From the NCBI GenBank assembly GCA_008694505.1, contig VZDJ01000301.1, forward strand, positions 2,023,485 to 2,087,484: DNA of 64,000 nucleotides, in the 5' to 3' direction. Source of the stretch: Cyanoderma ruficeps. Its lineage: Eukaryota > Chordata > Aves > Passeriformes > Timaliidae. Each line of letters opens with the position of its first letter. Within the stretch, counting starts at the first letter, position 1. A model generated the notes under the pieces. It was not told the origin of the DNA and searched no databases. It saw only the letters and a program-made list of their open reading frames with translations. Below are positions 11,101-20,928 of the stretch, one piece after another. The translations under genes and the position numbers were made by a program.

Positions 11101-14100
11101 GTGGAGCAGAAGGCAGCACCGGGGCAGCATTGGGGGATATGGGAGCCTGAGGGGATGCTTCTCCCAAAGGTGCCGGCATGCCTGAGGCCACCTCATCTTC
11201 AACAGACCACGACTGAGCACCTCTACCTTCTTCTGACAGCCCACCTGGTGACCCTGGCAACAGGGGGCTGCTCCCACTCTGGGTGCTTGGTGCAGAGTGA
11301 GGGTCTCCACTGGGTGCCAGCCCCGAGCTCAGCCCAGGTCCAGGGAGAGAAGCAGCCACTGAGGTGCTCATGCCATTGGAAACACCACTGTTGTCTGGAG
11401 CCACTGAGACCAGGCTGGCACCAGGGGAAGGTCCCCCATTCACTGAGTCTCCTCCAGGCACCTCCACCACTTTGACTTCGCTCAGTTCTCCATCAGAAAG
11501 TTCAGTATTGGCACTGCTTTGGGTGCCAGGGGCAGACACAGAGGCTTCTTCAGGGCCAGCAGCCTCCAAGCCTGTGTTCAAGCCACCACCAGCTGCAGCA
11601 GCTCCAGGAGGACTGGTTTCATCAGCAGCCTCGCCTGTCCTCCCAGGTAATGAGGACCCTTCTGTAGACAAGGAAGAAGATGCAGACTGCAGCACACCTC
11701 CCATTTCTCCATCAAGTGTTTCTGAACCAGCTGGTCCCATTGTAGTAGGAGCCTGGGACTGCCCTGTGGACCCTCCATCACCAGCCCCTTCACTTGCCCC
11801 TTCTCCTGCAGCAGGAAGGACACCACTGCCAGCACCCAGGGAGGGCTGAAGACCTTCAGCAGCACTGTCTGCTCCTTTGAGTGCACCCAGGCTGGATGGA
11901 TCTGAAACAGAGGATGCTGCAACATCACCACTGGGAAAGGCTGAACCAGATGAGGAACCTGCACCAGGCAATTCATCCTGCTGAGGGCTGACAGCTGAAG
12001 GACTTGTCTCCATGTTGGAACTTTGACTCTCTGGGTTTCCTGCCTGTGTCACATCCCCTGCACTCTCAGCTCCCGGCACCACACCAAGCCCTGGGCCAGT
12101 TTCACCCTCTGGAGAGGCCGGGGACAGACTGTCAGGGCCAAGGGCTGCAGATGACATGGGTCCTGCTTCATCACCCCTTGACACAGAAGGTGCTGCCACA
12201 TCACTGGGAGAGGCAATACCAGATGGGGAACCAGCACTGGGCAGTTGATCCATCCCAGCTGCTATTCCGTTCCCTGCAGTGGAGCTCAGGGATGGCTCAG
12301 ACTCAATCCCACTGCCTGCTCCTTCCAGTGCTGGCTCTGCCGTGCTGGCTCCTTGCCCTTCTGCTGCTGGCAGCCCCACATCTGTGCCAAGCTGGTCCCC
12401 AAGGCCAGGTGATGGGGGTCCTACAGGCTCATGAGCTGCTGAGCTGGGGGTATCCCAAGCTGAAGTCGAGTCGGTGTCTGGCCCTTGAGCCCCAGGGAGA
12501 CCTGCTCCCATGGGAGCACCAGCTGCTGTTCCCCATGGCTGTGACCCATCAAAGGATGGAGACCCAGGTGCTCCCTGGGCAGCACTGAGGTCAGGGCTCA
12601 CTGGTGTCTCTGCCTCAGACACGGGGCCAACCACAGATCCCAGGGGAGGGAAAACAGCCCCAGGGGCACTGGCAGATTCATTGGGCAGGTCTCCTGGTCC
12701 TTCAGCTCCTGAGAGATCAGGCTTCATTCCAGCATTGCTGGGAGGTGCAGGACTAGTTGAGAACATTTGTCCCAGTGCTGGGACTCCTTCTGCTTCTGTT
12801 CCATCCCCAAGTGCTGATGGAGGGGAAAGTTCAGCATTTGCCAAGTCTTCTGTTCCTCCAGTCAGCAGCTCTCCATTATCTCCATTAGGAGATACTGAGG
12901 GCTGAAGGGCTGAAGGACTCATGTCACTCTGGATATCTTCATAGGGACTGCCATCCCCTGTACCTCCTGCCTGTGCCATGTCCCCTACCTCCTCAGCTCC
13001 CTGACCCTGGATTCCAGCAGTGGGCCGTGCCAGTCCATCAGGTACAAAAGGTGCTGGGCTGGGGGCATCTGAATCTGAATTCAAGCCAGTGTCAAGTTCT
13101 GCTTCCTGGGGAGCTCCAGCTGCCATCCCCCCTGGCTGTGACTCCCCGAGAGATTGAGACACGGCTGCTTCTGGGCCCGTAGTGAGGTCAGGACTTGCTG
13201 GTGTCTCTGCTGCACCCTCAGCTTCAGGCAGCATGCTGGCTCCAACCTCTGGGGCTGGGTAAGCAGTCCCAGGAGCACTGGGGGTGTCTGTGGGGGATGT
13301 CAGAGCATCAGGAAGCAGCAGTGGCTGTTCTCCAGTGGGGCTCTGCCATGGGTCAGGCTGGAGGGATGGACTGGCCAGATCCACTGCTCCCACATCCTCT
13401 GCAGGCAGTGCAGTGGCTGAGACTGAGAGATCTGTGTCACTCTGTGCATCAGTGGGAATTCCTGGGGCCGGCAGTGAGGTTGCAGTGTCCTCTGTTTCTT
13501 CAGGTGCCACTGGTGCCCTGCTGGCTTCAGGTGGCAAGGCTGAATCAGAAGCCTCTGGTGACACCCCGGGAACTCCCTGCCCATCCCCATCCCCACCGTT
13601 GGATGGTGTCAGCGAAATGTCTGGGCTCAGTTCCTGGCCAGGGAGGAGGGAGGACTTCCCAGGGTATTCCACTGTTCCTGACATCACTGGGCTCTCTGGA
13701 GGTAGAGGGGATGAGCTGACTGTGGTGAATTCACCATTTATTGCATGTCCCGCATCTCCAGATCCTGCAGCCAAAGGACTTTCCCCACCAGCTGGGGCCA
13801 TTTCTCCTGCTGGCTCTGGGTTAATGCCCTCAACCCCACCCACTGCTCCATCCTGCTGGGTTGGAAGCAGCTCCTCGGCATCAGGACTGGGGCCCGAGGA
13901 GTTAGCACTGGCTTCACTTTGAATAGCTTCAGGTGGGATTACACCTTCCTCCACTGCTCCCTTGGCTGTGGTCAGCCCTTGGCTCAGCAGCACAGTGACA
14001 CCAGCAGTTGGCTCTGGCACCCAGGTGACTGCCAGTGGAGAGGTGGTGTGGAAGGATGTAATGCCAGTGCTGAGGTCTGTGTCTTCTCCTCTGTTTGCAA

Positions 14101-16466
14101 GGATGTCCTCCTTCACATCCTCAAGGACAGGGGTGGTCCCCAGAGGGACATCAGGAGGGACCTCCTGTTCATCCTGCACTGCTTCTGGGGTGACAGCGGG
14201 GTGCTGTGTGGTGATGGCAGCAGCAGTCACAGCTGCATTGGGAGCAGCTGAAGTTGCCTCAGTACTCTGAGTCGTGTTGGTCCCATTCACCAAAGCTGGC
14301 ACTGGAGAGCCATATTCACTTGTCACCATCACTGGGTCTGTCTCAGTCCAGGGAGGGAAGGTCTCGGCATCAGCTGCTATGGTGCTCATCTCTGTCACAA
14401 GGGTAGTGTGGGGCCACTCGTCCTCTGCTGTCAAGGGGAAAGCTGTCCCCACAGTAAGGGACCCATCGGTAGTGACAGGGGCAGCAGCAACAGCCCCAAG
14501 CCCTGCAGAGAAGCACAAAGTGGAGTGTTAGGTTGGGAGCTGGAGCTGGCAGCCTGCCAGGCTCAGACACCTCTCAGTGAGGGTAACAAAGCTCCCACCA
14601 TTTCTTAAACCCCTTCTGCCCCATCCCACAGCCTTACAAGGCCCTGATTTAAAAGCCAAGGAGTGCAGTCTGGGCTGCCTTGGGTATAGCACTGCACAGC
14701 ACCTCTCGCATCCTCAGCATCAGCAGCTGGCAGCTGAGGCAGGACACAACTCATCACAGGTCAGACAGAGGCACTGGTGCAAGCATGGAGGCAAAAGCAG
14801 CTGCTGAAACCCAGTCCAGTCATGCTGGGGATGGTGCTGGGATGCCTGGCCACCGGGTAGAGCTGGAGCCCATTAAGTCTAGTTCATAGCCCTGGGGGTG
14901 TCTGTGGAGCTCTGCCACATCAGGGCAACCCTCAGCCCTCTTTCCATCACTGCAGGGACAGCTCTGAGCACAGTCGCTTCTGCACAGCCTGGGGGTGTTC
15001 TGTGTTTTTTTCACCTTTCAGGTGTCTGAGGGACATTTAAATAACTTTACCCAAAGCCCTTTGTCAGACAGGAAAGCCAAGGCTTAGGGAAGCCTTCCCT
15101 GACTGCAGATGGATTCTGATCTGCTGCACTTAAAGCAGGTTCAATAAAACTCTCCTCTCTTTGCCTGGGCACCTGCCTGCTCCTGCCCCCATCTCTCTTT
15201 CCTCCAGCTGACTGAAGGCACCAGGGGTTCCCCTGGTGGAAATTCCCATGGAGGGAATTTTTGCAAGCTCCCAGGACCGAGCCCTGCTTACAGTTCTCTC
15301 CTCTTGCTGCCAAAATGCTAATCCACATCCAGGAGCTCTGCTGAAAGGAGGAGACACCTGCCCACATCCCAGACGTGCCTCCCAGAACCTACTAGCACCC
15401 ATGGGTGACATTTCACACGGTCTTTTTTTAGGACAGGGACGCAGGCTCTGGGGCGACCGAACTGCCGCCGTCGGCTCCGTGAGGAGCCGGGTGGATCTGC
15501 TGACGCTTGGCTTTAGGGAACTCCAATTAGAGGAGACGAAGGACACCCCGATGGCGAGATCCAGCAGGGCTTTGCCACAGCCTGACAGCCCCAGCCTGTT
15601 CCCAATCCCGGTGCTCCAGTTCGTCAGGTTCCCCCTGACAGGCAGCCAGATCTCCCTGCAGCAGAGGTGCCTCCAACCTCACCGCCGGCTCAGCTCGTTA
15701 GCTCCCAGCTAATGTGCAGGGTCATTAATGAATGTTAGCTCCTGTGCCAGACCAGTCCTCAAGGGGTCCATCCTCTGCTAGACCCACACTCCCTTTCATG
15801 GCAGGCTGCTTCAGTGTCATCTTCCCTGGCTGGAAAAGGTTCTTTGTACCAGCCCCCTCAGCCAAAGGAGCTCAGCAGCTTCCGTCCCCATCTCAGGGGA
15901 AAAAAAGTACATCAGTCAAGTCACCCCCCTTTAGTATGGCCCACTCACCCCGGTAAATCCCTGTATTATCTTAATTCTTCAGTGTGGAGCAGGAAACACC
16001 ATCTATTCCACACACCCATTCATGGGAAATTTGTGCAAGAGGGGGCCCAGCATGGAGCACCACCATTTGCTCTTCCCTGGGATGTGGGAGGCATGGAAGC
16101 ATCCCTGGGTCTGGCTCTGCCAGCTGGCTTCCCTTGGCTCCTTTGCTGGAGGGGTACAGAGCTGCCTGCAGGCTTCCGGGCTGGGCTCCCATCTCTCCCA
16201 CGGCTCCACGCCTGCAACCAGCCCCTCGGGGTGATGCCTGCCCTGTAAAATGCTTTTCCAGCTCTTTGGCTGCAATGCCTTGCAAGGACTGGTCGTAAGA
16301 GGAGTTTCCAGTAAAGCCAGGACTGAAAAGCATCTCACAGTGTACCTGCTGCACACCGACAGTGCTCAGGTAGCACATGGGCTAGCAGAAAAATATGGGA
16401 CATACCATGCAGAATCCATGCGCAGCATCCCAGGAAGGTGGAGAGCGTCCATGGTCTGGTCCCCAT
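5185..16466 (-). CDS. MUC4-like secreted mucin with NIDO and AMOP domains (12 exons, about 1792 aa)
   Basis: Exons in transcript order: 16466-16406 (signal peptide MGTRPWTLSTFLGCC), 14502-10378 (mucin), 9718-9579, 9298-9134, 8861-8706, 8236-8106, 7243-7155, 6746-6567, 6153-6001, 5791-5672, 5366-5325, 5201-5185 (TAA). All twelve junctions agree in phase. Residues 21-1395 are Ser/Thr/Pro/Gly/Ala-rich. The NIDO domain spans about 1396-1625, with SSPLFKPETGFPFG, FTDNGQIIFP, GTTFYQEFYTLN, GGMQWDYTRL and SGDGFYYNDD, all close to human MUC4. The AMOP-type region spans about 1626-1773 (NYWLKCLAW, PSCPCSLQQGQ, YDWCCNRAG, CARYSEKRPKIGC). In MUC4 a VWD domain follows here. Instead two tiny exons give an acidic tail (DSSGEAENDSDEQT, DEEDK) and a stop. 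The product would therefore be secreted, lacking VWD, EGF and membrane parts. The two tail exons are the weak point; the rest is secure. The 6746-6567 exon ends at a GC donor (GCAAGT). Confidence 0.8.
7301..7334. repeat. CAGCCC hexamer microsatellite in intron
   Basis: Just under six perfect CAGCCC units, in the intron just upstream (in transcript order) of the exon 7243-7155. Confidence 0.9.
9722..9760. repeat. A-rich simple sequence (AAAC/AACA units)
   Basis: A-rich run with repeated AAAC/AACA units immediately upstream of the acceptor of the exon starting at 9718. On the transcript strand it forms an exceptionally T-rich polypyrimidine tract. Confidence 0.7.
10378..14502 (-). repeat. large mucin exon with degenerate long repeats
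   Basis: A single 4125-nt exon (phase 1 at both ends) that codes the whole mucin domain of the MUC4-like gene. It has no short perfect tandem repeat. Instead, degenerate blocks recur. The block near 13190 resembles the one near 12590 (about 600 bp apart, both coding a variant of ETPxSPDL). The block near 12910 resembles that near 11993, and the block near 12210 resembles that near 11937. Composition is Gly/Ala/Pro/Ser-rich with many acidic residues, rather than the Thr-dominated composition of human MUC4 repeats. Two intervening acidic segments (such as SPYEDIQSDMSP) are also repeated. Sequons are few, so O-glycosylation is expected to dominate. Confidence 0.75.
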
Positions 16467-16606
16467 GCCTCAGGCCTCCACACAGGCACAGCACTAGGAA
16501 GCTCAAAGGGAGGAGAGAGCAGCAAGGAGCAGCTCCCTCCGTCCCTCCCTGCCTGCCTCTCCTGCAGAGCTGGAGTCCCACAGGTGCTCCTGCTCCTGCT
16601 CCCTCC

Positions 16607-16614
16607 TATTTATA
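16607..16614 (-). promoter_or_regulatory. TATA box of the MUC4-like gene
   Basis: TATAAATA on the minus strand lies 141 bp upstream of the signal-peptide ATG at 16466. A start near 16580 would give a 5' UTR of roughly 110 nt. Regulated mucin genes often have TATA promoters, unlike the CpG-island promoters of RUBCN and FYTTD1 in this window. Confidence 0.6.
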
Positions 16615-19600
16615 GGGATGGCAGAAGGAGGCAGGTTGCAGACGTCCTCTCCCGCCCCCAGTCCCTTCCCTCCAATGTCCCTGTCACCCTTCCCTTCCGG
16701 TCGAGCCCTCCCCTTCCCAAGGGCTGCCCTGTTCAGCTGGGCTGTGGGCTGGGGGGTACCCAAAGCCCACCCTGCAGGGACCCACATTCTTCCCAGGGAC
16801 CTGGGCTCAGCCTGGTGCAGCTCCCTGGGCTGCCAGCACCAGAAGGTGAAGCTGAGCCCAGAGCATTGTGTGGCACTGTCAACAGTGGCATGAAGTCACC
16901 CCACAGACTCCACAGAACCTGCTCCACATGCAGGGTATGGGACCACTGAGCAGTGTGTTGTGGTGACAGGGCAATGCCAGCTGGTGTCACCAGCTGGTGT
17001 CACCTGTGAGGACGCCATGGACACCAAAATCACCAGCTGAGCCATGTCTCAGCCCAGAGCAAGGCAGGACACAAGTCTCCACTTGGGCACCTGGAACAGA
17101 GGCAGGTTATAAAGCAGGGAGAAGCATGGCTGGGGTCAGGCCCTGGGGTGTCAGTTGAGTTCCACAGTGCTCAGATGCAACCTGAAGCACTGGGGATCCC
17201 TCTTCAGAGCCCCAGCATATCCCAATGGGGTTAGAAACCTGCAGCTCAGTCTGGGCCCAGCAGTGCTGGGGTGCTGGGAGGGAGTAAATGGTCCAGGGAA
17301 GCTTCTTTGCAAGGTTGGACCAGCAACCCCAGAGGATGGAGCAGGAAAAGGAGCAGGTCCAGACCCTCTTCCCTGCTGTGGGGATCCCCTGAGTCACTTC
17401 ACCCCTGTGTCTAATCCCTCTCCTCCTCCTCCTGGGGCAGCAATTGCTGCACGCCCCCTTGAAAACTGCTGCCAGCTCCCCTGTGAACAGCATTATGCAA
17501 ACTCCCACCACTACATGGTTTTGTAGTCAATTAAACACTCCTTAACCAGAAATGCCCCCAGGCAACTCCTGCAAAGTGTTATGAGGAGTGTCAGGCAGTA
17601 CAGAGTGTCCCGCTGGAGCCGGGCAGGCAGCACATCAAGTGACACCCCGACCCACCACGGGGCAGTGTGGATGGGGAAATGCCAGGGGAGGCCGAGTCAC
17701 GGCTGAGCAAACACCATCCTGTAAAACCCACGCATTACCCTGGGCACTGGAAACAGGGCACAGACCATAAACCGGGCAGGGGGAGCGTCACTCACCTGGA
17801 ACTAAAACTCCTGCCCACCAGAAATGCCACCGTGGGTGTAAAGCTGGGGTGGGGGGGATATTGCATTGGGGGTCTTGCAACCAGCACTGCAGAACATGGG
17901 ATGACTGACCCATCAGTGACCACCTGAGCAGTGACCACAGCAGGGCTGATGGAGGATTTGAGATGTAAACGTGCCATGGGAGAGTGGTTCCTGCCCATGC
18001 TGACGATGCTGTATCACTGTGGAAAGCAACCCCAACATGCTGACACTGGAGAGTGCTGCTCCAGATGGTGTTTGAGGTGCAAAATGTGGTGGGAACCACA
18101 GGGATTGTTGCAAACATGCTGCTCAGCATAGAGGCAAACAACACAGCTGAAGTGAGATGCTGGCCCCAGCCTGCCTGCAAGCTCCTGTCTGTGCTCCACA
18201 GAGACCAGCACTGTCTGGAGACCCTTGTGCCTGCAACTCCTGCCCATGCTGTCCCACAGAAATGTCCATCTCCCAGCAGAGTCAGGGCGCAGACAAACCA
18301 AATTCATCCCTTTGCTCAGGCATTGGCACACCCTCGCAAGAAAGCCCAGAGCCACCAAGGGATGCCTCATCTTGAGGACAGTACCCTGTTACCACTCTGG
18401 GAAGGGGCTTTTCATTGATCTTTTTGCTATGTCTGAAACCAAGGTCCTGGCAAAGCACTGGTTCCTGTAAGAGCCATTAATCTGCTGTTACCAAAGGCCA
18501 AAGCGTCATGTGGGCACTGGAGCCCTTCAGGAGCCTGTAGCCAGGGGGCAATTCCATGAATCCCAGCACCCAGGGGCTCTGCACCATCCAGCATGGCAGA
18601 GCATGGTCCAGCACAGTGCCTTATCAGCTTTCCTGGAATTAATGGGCTGGTTGTTCCAGTCCTGTGGAGAACACAGCATCTCCTACTGGCTCCCCTCCAG
18701 CCTCCTGGCAAGGGCATTTGGAGAGGGCTCAGGGGTAGCAATGGGGGAAACCAGGTTATCCATCAACCCCACAGGTTCTGGATGACTGGGCATCCCGGGT
18801 GTGTTGCAACACTCTCCTGCCAAAGAGTGGGAGCTGGGCTGTAGCCAGCAGCAGGGGTGAAGGGACGGGGGACACTGCAAGGGACACCTGAGTCACGAGG
18901 GACTTGAGACATGCCCCATATGAAGCATCATATCAACACCAGGTTGCCTGAAAGTGACAGTCATGTTGGGCACAAGATTTGTTCCTTTGCTGAGAGATTG
19001 GAGTGTATTCCAGCAAAGAGGCTGAGAACTCTTTTGTGGATTGGAAAAGAAGCAGGACTTGGACCCAGCCTCCCAAGCCCCTCTGGTCAGCGGTCTGTGG
19101 CAGGCAAGTAGCCACGGGGTGAAGGTGGCACCTCAAGGACAGCAGGCATGGAGAGTATGGGCAGTGTTGGGGGCATGTCAGAGCTCTGTGCCACCACTGC
19201 CTGGGCAGTGACACCACTCCCATGGGAGCCACATCTTCCCACTGTGCCCCCCTGCTCCCTCCCAAGCTGGTGGCAGATGGGACCAGAGCATCTCGTCCCC
19301 CCATGGCCCCTCAACCACGATAACAGTGGAAGGCGGCTGTGCCAGCAGAGAACAGTGAGTACCCTGGTCACCTTTTCATCCCAGCACTTCAGGACCTTTT
19401 CCTCCCTTTGTGACGCAGTTTGGCTCCATTACCCCGGCCTTGGCACCCGGCCATGTCCCGGGGTCTGAAGTTATGGATTCAACAGCCGGAGAAAACAGCC
19501 CAGTGGGATGCGACGTGGGAGGACTCTTGGCCCAGCTCCAAGGCGTAGGCAGACCACAAGGATTTCTTTCCCAGCACCCCACCAGGCAGCCAGCACAGGG

Positions 19601-20928
19601 ACCCCTTCCAACAGTCTTTGCCCTGCTCCCCAGTTCCTTGCCCAGCTGCTAAGGTGCCTCTCTCAGTCTCACTGGGTCCAACAAGCCCACAAAAGCCAGG
19701 CAGCATCCTAAAGAACAACGGGGCCACCCTGGAATGCAAGGGGCACCCTAAATGGGAGCATCCTGACAAGCTGCCTGGGCACAGCCTCCAGCCCAGCCTC
19801 TCCCAGGCCCTGTGAACTGGCAGGCAGCTGGGTGATCCCACGGTGTCTCCCCATCCTGTCCAGCTGCTGGCTCCTTCCCAGCCAGCTGACAATCCAGGTA
19901 GGCTGAGAGAAGTCCCCAGGTTAGGAATCCTACACCCTCAGACACCCTCTCCCAGCCCTCCCTGTGCAGGGGCAGTGAGGCCTGCCAGTAAGAAGCAGGG
20001 ATCAGCCAAAAACAACCCCTGACACGCAACAAGGCTATTTTGCTAATTATTTCAGTTTTCAATCTCCAGGCAAGGTGGCTTGCTTAGGCTAATAATTGCT
20101 TCAGTTGGATTTTATCAGGCTAATTAATCAGTTAATAAATGACTTTGCTGCAGGGGGACAGATGTTGCAGCCGTCTCCTTAGTTGGGGACTGGAAAAAAC
20201 AGGGAAGGAGCACAGCCCACGGGATTTCTACAGCCCCACAGTGCACAGGGTTGCCCCCGCAGCTGTGGAGTGCCGAGCAGAGACCACCAGTCTCTCGGGG
20301 TGCCGAGCCATCCTTGGGAATGTCTGCAGCAGCCCCTGGTGGGAGGGGACAGCACTGAGCCCGTCTCTCCACTAAAAGCTCTTGGGACTCAGTTTTCCTC
20401 ACCGGTACCTCCAATAGATGGCAAAGCTGAAAATTGGGAAAGGCAACTTGGAAAATAAAGAAGTCATCACTTCAGCACACAAAACATGGAATTTCTTTTT
20501 ACTGCCCAGCACGGGTGTTCTCCTCTGTCAGCAATACCACAGGTGAGCCTTGGGCAGTACTGGAGGCTTCAGGTCTCCTTCCTCTCATTCCTCTGCCCCC
20601 AGGGTGGCTTTGATGGCTGAGTCAGCTCAGTCCCAGATGTAAAAGCCCAGTCCCATGGGGTTCCCTTCTCCCAGACCCCCAGCATTGCTGGAGAGGGTCC
20701 TACCAGAGGAATCAGGTCTGGAGCAGGGTGGTGGAAGGACTCAGGCTCTTCAGACAGGCTGTGGAAAGAGGCAGGAGGAGCACTGGGGGTACAGAGTGAA
20801 GGACAGGAAGCCCCAGGTTCAAGAGGAGCTGTATGGGATTCCCCAGGGGCTGCACCACCATGGAGTGAGGAGCTGGGGGCAGTTGTCTTGGCAGTCAAGG
20901 TGGGAGCAGGCTGGGTGAGGGGCAGCAG
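16615..20928. other. intergenic region between MUC4-like promoter and MUC20-like 3' end
   Basis: About 4.3 kb without supported exons. It holds the 3' UTR of the MUC20-like gene (no canonical AATAAA was found; the weak variant AGTAAA occurs at 20503-20498 on the minus strand). It also holds an AT-rich cluster at 20030-20150, described separately. Confidence 0.5.
20030..20150. promoter_or_regulatory. A/T-rich cluster of homeobox/HNF1-like motifs
   Basis: Within 120 bp there are several TAAT cores (GCTAATTATT, GCTAATAATT, GGCTAATTAATCAG) and GTTAATAAATGA, which resembles an HNF1 half-site plus spacer. The flanks are GC-rich. It lies about 3.5 kb upstream of the MUC4-like TATA box. A regulatory role is inferred only from motif density. 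Confidence 0.35.

Noticed and set aside
16200..16380. Minus-strand peptide with GFTGNSSYDQSLQGIAAKELEKHF
   Set aside because: It looks partly SEA-like but has no usable donor in frame and lies in intron 1 of the MUC4-like gene, where signal exon to mucin exon already fits in phase.
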